From Plantago elongata (taxonomy: Eukaryota > Streptophyta > Magnoliopsida > Lamiales > Plantaginaceae): a stretch of 27,688 nt of DNA. Both the position numbers and the translations under genes were made by a program. The notes beneath the pieces are model-generated. The model worked only from the letters and a program-made list of their open reading frames with translations. It had not been told where the DNA came from and searched no databases. Below are positions 1 through 10,607 of the stretch, piece by piece (position 1 is the first letter of the stretch; each line of letters starts with the position of its first letter). Location: assembly GCA_036897095.1 (NCBI GenBank), contig JAYMSP010001921.1, positions 1-27,688 on the forward strand, written 5' to 3'.

Positions 1-34
<34 letters not shown>

Positions 35-47
35 TGTGTGTGTGTGT
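1..47. repeat. AT/GT compound microsatellite
   Basis: Sixteen AT units (1-32) are followed by one C and seven GT units (34-47). The repeat is cut by the window edge, so its true length is unknown. Confidence 0.97.
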
Positions 48-1800
48 CAATATGTAATTATTGATGCTATTGTTTACATTATGCATTAAATTATGTATCT
101 TAAAATAAATATGACATTTAATCTGATACATATATAATTAACAATTAAAATTTAAAAGATACAATTGAAAAATAAAGCTTGGGATTATAGTGTTATCGGG
201 GTACCCACGTCCACACCCCATTGACCCATTGTAGGGATGTGTTTCCCAATATCCAATATTACTATAGTGCAATTTGAAATTAAGAATCAATAATGTTATC
301 CAAACACGTAAATTGTAATATCTTAGTATTTGAATTGATGATTGATGCCATTATTGCATGGATCAACTCATCCAATGTGATGTTTCTTATCCATCTAAAA
401 CCATAAAAGTTATAGTACTGATCTAAATGAAATCAAAACAGGAACCACAATTCCTAAGATAAGCTAACAAAAATGGCCGCAATGCTTATGAGTCGTTTAT
501 GGTGATGGAATCGATAAGGCAATCTATGGTTGAGCTAGTTTCAAGCTCCGCAATTAATAAGTTATCGTAATCAGTTTCAAATGAAGACAAAACACATCCC
601 TGCTTCGTTACCATGTTTTCACGACATCTTCAGTTTCTACATCATGTTTGGATTTTTTCAATTGGTGAACAACTGGTCACAAATTTTGACACGGCTTGCA
701 TGTACTTGCCATTGGTTCATGTCGACAATGTTGCAGATAAATGCTATGTAGTGTGTACCATTGTATCTCATAAGTATAATTCTATCTCATAAGTCACAGA
801 TGTATAATCATTCATATAAGTGTAGTACTATTATGATTAATTATGAATGTTATGTATCATGATATATCTCATAATTATAATTCTAGCTACATCAATTTTT
901 TCAATTTTTTCTGCATAGATAGGTCTGAAGAAGACAAAGTATGGAAGATCTAACCAGATCGTGCTATCTCAAAATGTTGAATTGGTCAATATGTTTAATT
1001 TTGAATGTAACTTTAGTATGGTGTGTATTTTCTTGGTCCACATTGAAATAAAATCTACTCTACACAATAATAAAACCGGCATCCTTTTTTAAGACCGGGA
1101 TAATTCAAGGACGGGTTTACTCTCAAACACATAAACCATGCAACTCGTGTCCGAGTTTGCCAAACCATCCGCTCAGGACTATCACCATGCTTATATGTCG
1201 AAGTTTGCACCTCCAGCAGTTGTATACTTGTATATGTGATCGCTAATTGTTGTTGATAGATACGTGTAGGTAATTTTCTCACAAACCCCAGTAGTTTTGT
1301 GACGCATGACCTTTATTTATCAGATGCACTAAATGACTAATTGTATTTTAGTGAAGTTGGTGACTCACATTATACTTTAACCATTAAGTACAAAATAATC
1401 TGATTTTTATATCGACTCTCAGAACTATTAAACACCAACATATTCAAAATTGCAACTATATAACAGGCCCCAACAGAAGACTCAGGAATTTGGATATGGA
1501 GCTCACTTTTGGGGAAGAAAAACAAATTAAAGAAAAGAAAACAGCAATTCTGTTGAGACTGCTAACTTGGATTTGGCAATAAAAACAATTGATTAAGAAT
1601 AGTAATAACAAAAAGGTACAATCCTGACTAATTAACTACCACACTCTAGAGAAGCTGATCTTCAGAAAAATACACATTTCCCAGAATTTAATCCCAAATG
1701 TTTCTTCTTTTGATCCATCAATCAAAGTGAAGAAACCATTTGGTCATTGACATTATTAGCCTTGTGCTTCTTGTTGGTTTGGCTGATATTTGCTGCATTA
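48..1800. other. Intergenic region downstream of the bHLH gene
   Basis: AT-rich DNA with no coding region I can support. Open frames here are short and have no recognisable motif. The 3' untranslated region and polyadenylation site of the minus-strand bHLH gene should lie just below 1801, but I see no canonical AATAAA on that strand in the first 250 bases, so the transcript end is not placed. Confidence 0.6.
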
Positions 1801-4307
1801 TTAGAGACACTTTCCTGCATATCCAGCGTTCCTAAACAGCGCTTGCTTTATGTCTTCTGATTCCAACATTGCTCTCTGATTCACATCCTGTTCATCAAAC
1901 ATCACATATATGAGACTTCTTCAACTTTTTACAATGGCTTATAAACTCAAATTATGATTAGCACCCAAGAAATTAACTTTACTTGTGGGACAATGACCAT
2001 TCTAATATGCATTGTGATCATTGGCAATCAATATGTATTAAGATCTAAAAGCAGTAAAAGCCGACACGTTTGATAGGGAGAGATTAAAGACTTGAGCTCT
2101 CAAATCATACCTTTAGACTAATCTTTGGAGAATTCTTTGGATGTAACAGTGAATAACAAAAAGCAAAAATCACATCACGAAAAAGAACAAAAAGTGAAAT
2201 TTTTTTTGTGAACTTACAAGATCCGAACAAGAAGCTTGGGTGGCAAAGTCATTAAAGCAGCTGATTACACACTGTTGGATCTCAAGTCCTAAGGCCTCTA
2301 GTGTGGTCACTGTTGATAGCAACAACCCAGGCTTCCCTGCACAACATATCTCGATCCTTGTTTCTCCACCATCTCTCCTTTCCACATCAAACTGCAAATG
2401 TTGATTTTGTTAAGTTCTATATCTCTTAATTTCCTTAATCAACTGATTAAGTTTAGAAAAGGAATCGTTTCGTGTGGATTGTTATGTTTATATACCTTAG
2501 GCGAATTACGGACAAGTATCTCGTGCGGCTTAACGTCTTTGAAAATGCTCATTAAGCCCAACTCGTTGGATCCTAGTTGCATCTCTTCTTGCAAGTTATT
2601 GATCCTGCCTATTAGCTCGTTCATGTAAGCTATGGTGTCTCCAAGTATTGATGTTCTATCCATCTGCCATGTTCACCAAAAATGATTAGCAAATTAATTC
2701 CATATAAACCAATAATAGTGAATGCACGTTTTCTCTATAGGGTTAATTAGTACATACTCCAAATACAGTACTAAGATTTATATTGCCACTTGCTAATAAA
2801 ATGATATGGAAGTATTTGGGAATCAAATGTTACATCTAACACAAAGACTAATTGACATAATCCAAATTTAACTACTAATTTATCCATCAACATAAATCAA
2901 CCCGCAAAAGGTGGCTCAATTGGTTAATATAGAGTAGTAACATGATGTCACATCTTAAAATCCCAAGTGGAGCTTGTATATGAATTCTGAGTTTGAAGAT
3001 GCCACAAGCCATTTTGCTCAAGGCTTCGGAAACTGAGACCTTGTGTTCTATGAGTATGAGTTGAGAATGTGGTACTACACATGACTCTGGGGGTGTTTGG
3101 ATGGGAATTTGAATATCCCCATTTGGCTCGATGAACAGTGATTTGGCCTAAAATACACTTAAAATATCCCACTCAAATGTCCATCCAAACACAAAATCCA
3201 TTCAAATGCCCACTCAAATGTCCATCCAAACAGTCACTCTATTCCATGCCACTATTTTTTTAAACACCGGTACAACCTATGGATTCGTTCATACCCCGAG
3301 GCGATGATATCACCCCCACTTATAGGGGTGAGCCCACAAGCTACAATGAGTGGTATCAACTATGATGTCGAGTTTTCCTTGGGAGGATATCGACATCATA
3401 TGGTGTACCAGTAGTTAGAACTACGGTGTTAACAACGGTACAAACCTACCTCTGAATCCATGTACATGGGTGCATATACTATGCTATTGACCCTAGCGTG
3501 TACCAATTGTTACTCCACTAATAAACACCATCCAAGAGACCAAGACCACTAAAATGTTGTATTCATAGAGTGGGGGTAGGTAAATAAGTCCCAAATTCCC
3601 ATTGATCTACACATAACATATCAATTATCCACCAATTAGGGCTAAAAACAAAATAACCACAATTAGCAACAAAAAATCTATAAATTAAAAATTACCTTAC
3701 TAATCTTAGGAACAACCGATCTAAGCATGGAAAGCCGATCATTCAACCGCTTCCTTCTTCTCCTCTCCGCCATAAGATTCTTCGACTGCTGCCCGCTCAC
3801 CTTCTTCACCCCCTTACACTTCCTCTCACCAGAAAACCCCATATCGAACGCTACCGGCATTTCGGGCACCTGCTCCACCTTAAACTGACCCGGTTCAAAA
3901 CCCGGAACCATCCCATTCACTGACTCATCTTCCAGAAGCATCGAGAAGTAACTATCCTCCCAATTCTGCACCTGCCCAATCTGCACCTGACTCGTACACG
4001 CAGTGTACGAATCCGCACTCGTCAACTGATCCGTAGGCGACAGTTCGACGCAAAACGGAGTGTAAAACGATGTCGTATTCAAGCTCGTGTAGTTTTCGAA
4101 GGAGTTTTCTGAAATTGGGATTATATGATTACTGCTGTTGTTAATGTTGCTGGTGGTGAAGGTGGTGTTGTTGTTATCGATTGTCCAGCCATTGGTGTTG
4201 AAGGTGGTTGTGAAGTGGTTTTGAGGTTGGAAATGTTCCATTTCTCGGAGACTTAAGAGCTCTTCTAGCAGAAAACCTTGCTCTAGAGTGAGATACGAGT
4301 CTTCCAT
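1801..4307 (-). CDS. bHLH93: bHLH transcription factor, bHLH93/bHLH61-like (ICE1 subgroup IIIb)
   Basis: Four exons read in one frame: 4307-3696, 2663-2496, 2391-2218 and 1887-1801, joined at GT/AG introns. They give 346 residues plus TAA, close to the roughly 350 of Arabidopsis bHLH93. Residues 1-168 are a divergent N-terminus rich in Asn, Thr and Ser. The basic region is near 175-189, with Asn177, Glu181 and Arg185 at the DNA-contact positions. Helix 1 ends with the motif VVPKISK at the exon 1/2 junction and helix 2 starts at MDRTSILGD (residue 205). Exons 3-4 (about 261-346) form the C-terminal ACT-like domain with the motifs [13 protein letters not shown] and [14 protein letters not shown]. 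The start is in a good plant context (AAAAATGG). Known for the family: nuclear, E-box-binding dimers; Arabidopsis bHLH93 promotes flowering in short days and binds FAMA of the stomatal lineage. Orthology with bHLH93 rather than bHLH61 is inferred. Confidence 0.93.
3089..3232. mobile_element. MITE-like element in intron 1 of the bHLH gene
   Basis: The left end reads TGTTTGGATGG (from 3094) and the right end reads CCATCCAAACA (to 3232), an 11-base perfect terminal inverted repeat. The interior holds two copies of a 24-base block (3168-3191 and 3209-3232) with a 41-base period. The flanks ATGACTCT and GTCACTCT match at 6 of 8 positions, a possible decayed target-site duplication. It lies wholly within the 1032-base first intron. 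The superfamily (hAT or Harbinger) is not settled. Confidence 0.5.
3241..3580. other. Non-coding remainder of intron 1
   Basis: Less AT-rich than the surrounding intron and contains repeated 'ggtacaa' and 'gtgttaa' style words (3268 and 3425 areas), suggesting an old insertion. I could not define ends, a target duplication or a family. Confidence 0.3.
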
Positions 4308-4417
4308 TTTTGTTTATCTGTAACGGTGGCGGGTTTAATTGATTTCTCTCTCTAAGCTTGAAACAAAAGACAGGGAAAAAGGTGTAGATGACAGAAAGTT
4401 GGGTGACAAATGGCGTA

Positions 4418-4424
4418 TTATATA
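4418..4424 (-). promoter_or_regulatory. TATA box of the bHLH gene
   Basis: TATATAA on the minus strand, about 110 bases upstream of the start codon. This would place transcription start near 4390 and leave a leader of about 80 bases. That leader contains no upstream ATG and has a GA-rich stretch. The position fits a plant core promoter; the transcription start itself is inferred. Confidence 0.55.
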
Positions 4425-7055
4425 GAAACCTAAGCGGTTGTGTGCCACGATACGTTTTGGAGATCAAGTTGGTGCGTTTTTTAAAGTTTCGTTTTCACGG
4501 TAGCTAGTTTCTTTGTTTTACGCGGATGAGTGAGTGAGTGAGTCGAAACATATAATCCTTGGTTTTTAAATGTTTTGCAGAATAAGTAAAAAGAATCTGC
4601 TTCAGGTTTTATATTTACGGAGGAGTCGTTGGGTTTATCAATTCAAACTAGTTGGCATGTTTACTCGTGGGATTAGTAAATTTTTAATAAGTTCAAATTA
4701 TCTCAGTTCGTTAATAAAATTAAAATGAGCTCGAAGTGCAATTAGTAAGCTCGAGCATGGTTTATTGGGTTCGATTGTTAATCGGCCTCGAGCCTATCTG
4801 AAATTCGTTATTGAAATAAAGAAATGCATTTACATATTAAAGTATGTATATTTAACTTAGAATAGTTGAGTATAATAAAACGAGCTCAACTTTCAGGTTA
4901 AGCATGATCTTGACTCGAACACATTAATAAACAAGTAATGAAAAAAGAGTAATACTAGCTAGACATAGCTCTAACCCACAACCAAGATTTTGATTTTGGT
5001 GATGTTATTCACGGTGAATCATATTGTCACACACACCTCGTTAGTATGTTATTTTGTCAATTTACGCTCGAAACCTACACATAATTTTTTTTTAAATTAC
5101 ACAAAGTTTTCATAGTATAGGAGAGTGGTGATGATTTGTATATATATCATTTATCACAATCGATTTTTTCAAAGTGAGATGTTGGGATTGGGATGTTACA
5201 ATCTACACGACATCTGGTACATGCGCAATTTTAGATCATTCCATTTCAATATCACTTGTCAACACGTGTAACAACTTGATCATATATATGTATATTATTT
5301 ATTCTAACCATTTTTTATCGATGTGGGATTACACTTGCTACATTGGAGCCTCAAGAGCTCTTCAAAATATCTTCTTAGAGAGAATCTGGTATCTTGATGG
5401 ATTTGTTTTGCAAAACTATTTTCACCATTTCTGAATAAGACATGCCTCAACCGGCAAAACTGAGTAACCTCAATGAATCAGGCTTTTGCTAAATTAGTTT
5501 CTATTTGAATGATACGTTTCCATAAAGTTGAAATAGGTCAGGCTTGCAAACAATTCTTGTCTTGATTAAATAAGATTTTATTTGTCGCTTCGGGAAAGAA
5601 TAAATAAATTATTTAATTTTAAAACGAAATTTAAGGTATAATTAAAAGTGAAGATAATTAGTACTCATGTATCTAAATTATGTCAAAAACAAAATGTGGC
5701 TATTATATTGTGATGCACATAAATGTTAGTATATAGGTGGGTAACATTTGTTTGAAACATATGAACTATTTACCTCGAAATTACAATTGAACTATATCAA
5801 TTTAAATGGAATTTTTATATATTTTTATAAAAAAATACAATTCGAACCGAAACAATTTGATTGAAAATTTGAGCTAAATAGTTAGATTTATTTAGATTTT
5901 AGATAATAATGGTATTTAAAATAATAACAAATCGTTTTATAATCAAATTGGATAGCTCTGAATAGTTTGACCCTCCTTTATGATCTGTACGAAGAAAGGA
6001 GAGGGACCAAATTGCTTAGACCTGTCAGCAATATTTTTGCTTTCTGTGCATGCCTCCAACCAAGTTACATTAGTCCCACCGAGAGTTACACCTCGATCCT
6101 CTTCTACACATGTACATGTATGCTAAGTTCAAGGCATATGCTTCAAATTTGTGATCGATATGCAATTTGGACCGGGTTTCTTTTATTATACCTGTTTTCA
6201 CAAACATTTCATTTATTGTTCAGGAATCTGCTTGCACATCATATAGATGGTTCATGGTTTTGTATATGATAGAATATCGTGATTTTACTAGAATTAATAT
6301 AGACTAACTTTTACACACAAGAAAGTTAGAAGGCACGTGAAGTATGAGTATGCATGTTGGTTTTGTGCAACTAATTACATCCATAAATATGACTGCTACT
6401 CTTACATTGTCTTTAAAATTTGCATGGTGATTACAAATTACATTGTACGCATATTGGCTTGGTCGAAAGGACCAGGCTTACGTTTGCACCAATTTTCAAC
6501 ATATGCATATGATGTATTATTAGAAAGAACGATTATATATGCACAAAATTAAGAGCTAATTAAACTGAACTGGCCGCGAACTGAGTACTCTAACAATAAT
6601 ATGGTCCATAACCATATTATTATACCCAATGGGATGAACCATGAAGCATGTGATCTTTACATATTCCTCTTAGGAAAACGGATATGAAGCATTTGTCAAA
6701 ACTAGCTAGCCGATAAGGCCGTTGAAAATTACTATAGTCACTGAAAACGGATAATGCCACTGTGCACTGGAAGTTAATAAATTGAAAAACTCTTATGAAT
6801 GTTCGAAAAAATACTGAGAGGCCTAAATAAAAAGATTCAGCAACACAGTTAATATACAACAATTAACAATACACATTAATAGACTAATATCAACAATTTA
6901 TATATTGTAGGACTCTTACAAAATCTTGGAATTTTACAAGTTTTTATGTAATTAATTAGGTAAAAATTTGAACTTTTAAGTTAAATGTGTTGAGTCAATG
7001 TGTAATTAATGTGTTTTACGCATTGACTGGTAAGTTAGCTGATTTTAATATAAAT
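4425..7055. other. AT-rich upstream/intergenic region
   Basis: This holds the distal upstream sequence of the bHLH gene and no supported gene. The part at about 4620-4950 has scattered GAGCTCGA/CTCGAGC words and looks like a decayed repeat. At about 5170-5340 there are GATGTTGGGATT and GATGTGGGATT words of a kind common in plant repeats. A CACGTG G-box core occurs at 6333-6338, far from any start. The open frames of 70-100 codons here have no recognisable motif and are probably chance. Confidence 0.5.
6595..6621. repeat. Perfect hairpin
   Basis: AATAATATGGT (6595-6605) and its exact complement ACCATATTATT (6611-6621) are separated by a 5-base loop. This is an 11-bp perfect stem in AT-rich DNA. 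No gene is adjacent and no function is claimed. Confidence 0.85.
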
Positions 7056-7065
7056 GAGAAGATGA

Positions 7066-7157
7066 TTTTTTTTTTTGAAACGGCTAAGGGGGGTTCGAAC
7101 CCCGGATCTGTTGGTTGGAGGTGAAGCGTCTTACCAACTTAGCCGCGGTTCGTTGTC
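7066..7157 (-). mobile_element. tRNA-derived SINE, copy 1
   Basis: Read on the minus strand, it begins GACAACG, has a box A-like segment (GCTAAGTTGGTAAGACG) and a box B-like segment (GGTTCGAACCC), and ends in a run of A (T run from 7066 on the plus strand). The flanks GAGAAGATGA (7056-7065) and AAGAAGACGA (7158-7167) match at 8 of 10 positions, a decayed target-site duplication. It shares start, boxes and A tail with the elements at 15480 and 16906. It is about 90 bases, hardly more than a tRNA-like head plus tail. The tRNA-like segment is not a functional tRNA gene. Confidence 0.8.
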
Positions 7158-7171
7158 AAGAAGACGATAAA

Positions 7172-7837
7172 TTAACTTATGCTGATGTTCAATTTAAATA
7201 ATGAGAAAAGCTTATAATATTTTCCAATAAGATCATACATGAAGTGCGTATCCGGGTTCCTCCACATGTGGCCGGTGACGTTTTGTAGTGACAATTGAGT
7301 AATCGACGCCTCCACTCCGTTTATATGAGGAACTACCACCATGTTGTGCATGACCGCTGGGCCAGAGTGAACTAGCACAAGGATCATGTTGTAATTCAAC
7401 TGAATCATTTCCGCTGCCCTTGACGCCTGTATCAGTACGGGGTCTACATGCATAGGGTTCACATTGAACTCGTTGGAGCTGACTATCTCCAATGCACTTG
7501 AATGTCTCATTGTGGGAGGAGGAGAACGATACCTGGTGTGATTTGTTAGGATCTCTATCATCTGCTGCACTGATCTGGACGGCCTGGTTCTTGGAGTAGA
7601 GGACGATTTCTGTTGTGATTCCTGCTTCGATTCCTCAAATTTTCCAGAAGTTCCTGCACTGACATGGATGGTGTGAGGCCCTGAACATTGAACGATTGTT
7701 GGCGTACTGAGTTCTGTCTTTGAGTTGAGACAATTGTGGATGATAAGGGGTGAGTCGGTGGGGGACGGGTGGGTGCTGGGAATTGGGTTTGGGTTGTTGG
7801 AGGGCGAAGGGAGAGGTCTGAGTGAAGGGGAAACAAG
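7172..7837 (-). pseudogene. Broken minus-strand coding-like region, unidentified
   Basis: Two open frames follow one another on the minus strand. The first is proline-, threonine- and serine-rich, runs from the LINE boundary near 7837 to 7558 and includes the segment SVQELLENLRN. The second is at 7570-7172 (132 codons, with no ATG at its beginning but an in-frame Met three codons in). Both frames are open across about 7558-7640, so a single frameshift there would join them. I recognise no domain. The first frame's only ATG (7860) lies inside the LINE, so the authentic start is missing: the LINE abuts or interrupts its 5' side. The SINE lies just past its stop. It could be a fragment of a host gene or of another transposon. 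Moderate support for former coding, none for function. Confidence 0.35.
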
Positions 7838-9065
7838 ATGAGTTCCTTTGGCTCTGACAAAGCCCCCGGACCTGATGGACTAAATGCCTTCTTTTACCAA
7901 AAACATTGGGACATAATCAAAGATAAAGTTTTTAATTATGTTAATAGTTTCTTCAAAGATAGTTTCCTTTATAATAAACTCAGTGAAACTCTCCTTGTTC
8001 TCATGCCTAAAAAGGATAACCCTCAAGAACATGGTCATTTTAGACCAATCAACCTTTGCAATGTTAGTTATAAGATCATTGCAAAGATCCTGGTTGCTAG
8101 AATGAGACCTCTCCTTAATGATCTGGTTACCCCCTTTCAAAATGCTTTTGTGCATGGTAGGCAAATTGAGGACAATGTCATGATAGCTTATGAGCTTCTG
8201 CATACTCTCAATGAGAAAAAGAGGTCCAAATCTTGTTTTATTGGTTTGAAATTGGATATTGCAAAAGCTTATGACTAAATGGAATGGAACTTCATTGAAC
8301 TCACTCTCTCAAAGTTCAATTTTCCTCCTGCTTTTATCAACCTAATTCTCACTCGTGCCAAAACTATTTCTTTTAAGGTCAAAATTAATTATCAGACTTC
8401 TAATGCTTGGTTTCCTCAAAGGGGATTAAGACAGGGTGATCCTTTGTCACCCTATCTTTTCATTCTTTGTCAGGAACTGTTTATGCACTTGCTTCTTAAA
8501 ATGCAATCTGAAAATCAATTTCAACCTCTTAAAGCTTCTGGAAAAGGACCTTCAATTCCTATCCTTTGTTTTGCTGATGATTGCATGATTTTTTTGTAAA
8601 GCTAATGAAAAGTCTATTGTTAACCTGGTGTCTTGTTTAAATGCTTATGGTGAAGCTTTTGATCAATTTGTTTATTGGAATAAATCAATGATAATCTTTT
8701 CCCCTAATACTCCCATTTCCTGGAAGCATAGAATAATTGATTACCTTGGGGTTACTCCTAGTAAGAGACTAGACAAATACCTTGGTTTACCTTTTCTTTT
8801 AGGAAGGAAGAAAAGAGACTTCTTTGATCACATTGTTGATAGAGTAATGCATAAAGTGAATGTCTGGTATTCTAGCTATCTTTCATATGCAGGAAGGATG
8901 GTACTTGTTCAAACTGTGACAAACACCATTCCCTCCTATTGTATGTCTATAGTTAAAATAACTGAAACATGCATATCCAAAATTGATTCCATCAACAATC
9001 ACTTCCTTTGGAATAGTAAATCTGGTGATAACACTAGAGCTAAAGTCAGATGGAACCTTTCTTAA
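7838..9065 (+). pseudogene. LINE ORF2 reverse transcriptase, disrupted
   Basis: The reading starts at SSFGSDKAPGPDGL, the usual KAPGPDG motif of plant L1 reverse transcriptase. It continues through FRPINLCNVSYKIIAKIL, LDIAKAYD, RQGDPLSPYLFILC and the catalytic FADD box (about 8570-8583; YADD in many relatives). A TAA at 8276 interrupts it right after KAYD. One extra T in the T run near 8586-8592 then shifts the frame; dropping it restores MIFCKANEKS. The next frame (to 9065) carries the LGLPFLLGRKK and YAGRMVLVQTV segments and ends at RWNL. The usual GGLG linker that follows is missing, which suggests a small internal deletion near 9060. The family is certain and the sequence is inactive. Confidence 0.92.
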
Positions 9066-9900
9066 TCAAGCTTTTGTGCTTAAGCACATTTGGAAACTTT
9101 TCTCCCAGCCAAATTCCTTATGATCTCAGGTTTATATAACAAAGTATCTTTCTAATTCTGCTCTTTGGGGCACTAATGAAAAATCTCACTAGAGTTGGCT
9201 CTGAAAACAAATTTTGAGGCAAAGGGATAATTTCAAAGATGCCCTGAAATTCCTTGTTGGTAGTGGAGCTCACACTAGGATGTGGATTGATAATTGGTCT
9301 GGATTGGGATCCCTTGCTGACTACTCTAATGTTATTGTTAATGTTAGAGATTTGGTTTCTGATTATATTGATCATGGTAGGTGGAATATTCAGAAGCTTT
9401 TGTTATATATCTCTATGGAGATTGTACAACAGATTCTTTGTATTCCAATTCCTACATTCTCTGTTGTTGATCCAAGTGGTTTGGCATACTAGTAATGATG
9501 GTTCCTTTTCTATTAAGAGTGCTTATAACCACTTGATCGGAGAAGATAATCCCTTAGGTGTGATTGGCCCTGGATAAGAATTTGGAATCTCCACACTATT
9601 CCTAGAGTTAGATTCTTCTTGTGGCTTTTAGTTTGGGATAGACTTCTCACTGCACTCAATCTTTAGAAGAAGGGTATCATTGAGTCCCCAATGTGTGCCT
9701 GTTGCAACACTCAACAGGAATCCATTGATCATCTTTTCTTGCAATGTCCTACTTTCAATGGTCTTATCAGAAAACATGCTTCACCTCTGCATTATAACAT
9801 GAGTAAGGTTATTGATGTTATTTTTGCTCCTGGGAATCAAGGAAACCATTGTGCAACCATTTTTCAATCTCTGGTGGATCATTTGGAAATGTAGAAATGT
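9066..9900 (+). pseudogene. LINE ORF2 C-terminal linker and zinc-binding region, disrupted
   Basis: Continues the ORF2 remnant as NQAFVLKHIWKLFSQPNS, then DGSFSIKSAYNHL and a zf-RVT-like segment, CACCNTQQESIDHLFLQCP (about 9694-9750), with a Cys-x2-Cys...His-x3-Cys pattern. Several stops fall where relatives have tryptophan or glutamine: TGA after QPNSL, TAG after SH, TGA after SWL, TAG after LNL. At least one frame change occurs between about 9460 and 9490. It is part of the same truncated LINE and is non-functional. Confidence 0.85.
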
Positions 9901-9949
9901 GATATTAACCTCTCTTATTTGGATTGGAAATTCAGGAACTTTCATAAGG

Positions 9950-10582
9950 AGGTTACTATGTGTAATATCAGGGAATCAACTTCTAAATATACTATTTTCT
10001 GCAGATGGATTCCTCCTATAGAACCTTTTTTTGCCTCAATATTGATGCTTCTGTTAGACATAGTGAGATCATTGCAGGTGTAGGTTGCATTATTAGAGAT
10101 TCTAAGGGAGATCTAATTATTGATGGAGCAGCTCTTCTAGGCAGAACTGATGTCAATATGGATGAACTACACGCCATTAGATCAGGGATCCTTCTTGCTT
10201 GCATGCGAAAGTATATAATTTGCATATCCAAATGGATTCTAAATATGCAATCTCTTGTTTCTGCAGGGAGAAAGCAACACAACGACCACAACAATTCCTC
10301 GTCCAGGACATACTTCGGCCCTGTGAACAATTGCATCATGTGAAGATCTCTTTTGTGTACCTGGAACAAAACAGTGATGCGAATTGTATTGCTAATTTTG
10401 CTTGTTCTTCGGACTTTATTTCAGACTATAGTAGCTCTTGTCTATTCCTAGGATTTCCTTCCAAGATTTGGGACTTTTGCCCACCTTGGTTAGCTAGTTA
10501 TCTTTCGAATGATCTTAAGAATGTTTATCCCGCCAACTTGTGGCATCTAATGGGGCTCTTGTACAGAACTAATTTCTACTAA
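9950..10582 (+). pseudogene. LINE RNase H domain (RVT_3 type), disrupted
   Basis: Two frames together give an RNase H fold. The first has LNIDASVRHSE (first catalytic Asp), GVGCIIRDSKGDLI and DELHAIRSGILLA (catalytic Glu). After a frame change near 10200 the second has LHIQMDSKYA (second Asp) and EQNSDANCIANFA. The final acidic residue, expected in the NxxADxLA motif, is Asn here, so the active site is probably incomplete as well. The frame ends at 10582, just before the poly(A) tail, so this is the true C-terminal end of the LINE protein. Confidence 0.85.
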
Positions 10583-10607
10583 TGCTATTCAGGCTTCAAA
10601 AAAAAAA

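Larger units (their letters stand above)
7838..10607 (+). mobile_element. 5'-truncated L1-type LINE
   Basis: About 2.8 kb with reverse transcriptase, a zinc-binding region and an RNase H domain in the order typical of plant L1 ORF2, ending in a 10-base A run (10598-10607). The endonuclease and ORF1 are absent, as expected when target-primed reverse transcription stops early. Sequence before 7838 is not LINE-like. No matching target-site duplication is visible: the left flank ends GGGGAAACAAG and the right flank begins CATGAATTGC. The body has several stops and frame changes, so it cannot move by itself. Confidence 0.9.

Noticed and set aside
2398..2628. 76-codon plus-strand open frame across exon 2 of the bHLH gene
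   Set aside because: It is the antisense shadow of exon 2 and the neighbouring intron and has no motif of its own.
2900..2990. A fourth SINE at GTGGCTCAATTGGTTAAT
   Set aside because: It is box A-like only; no box B, A tail or duplication was found.
6333..6338. Functional G-box
   Set aside because: A single CACGTG core about 2 kb from the nearest start; expected by chance at this scale.
5174..6552. Open frames of 70-100 codons on the plus strand
   Set aside because: No recognisable motif, AT-driven composition and no conserved signals; they are probably chance.
7080..7150. tRNA gene
   Set aside because: Box A- and B-like sequences are present, but the unit has an A tail and a target-site duplication and shares its start with two other insertions, so it is a SINE.
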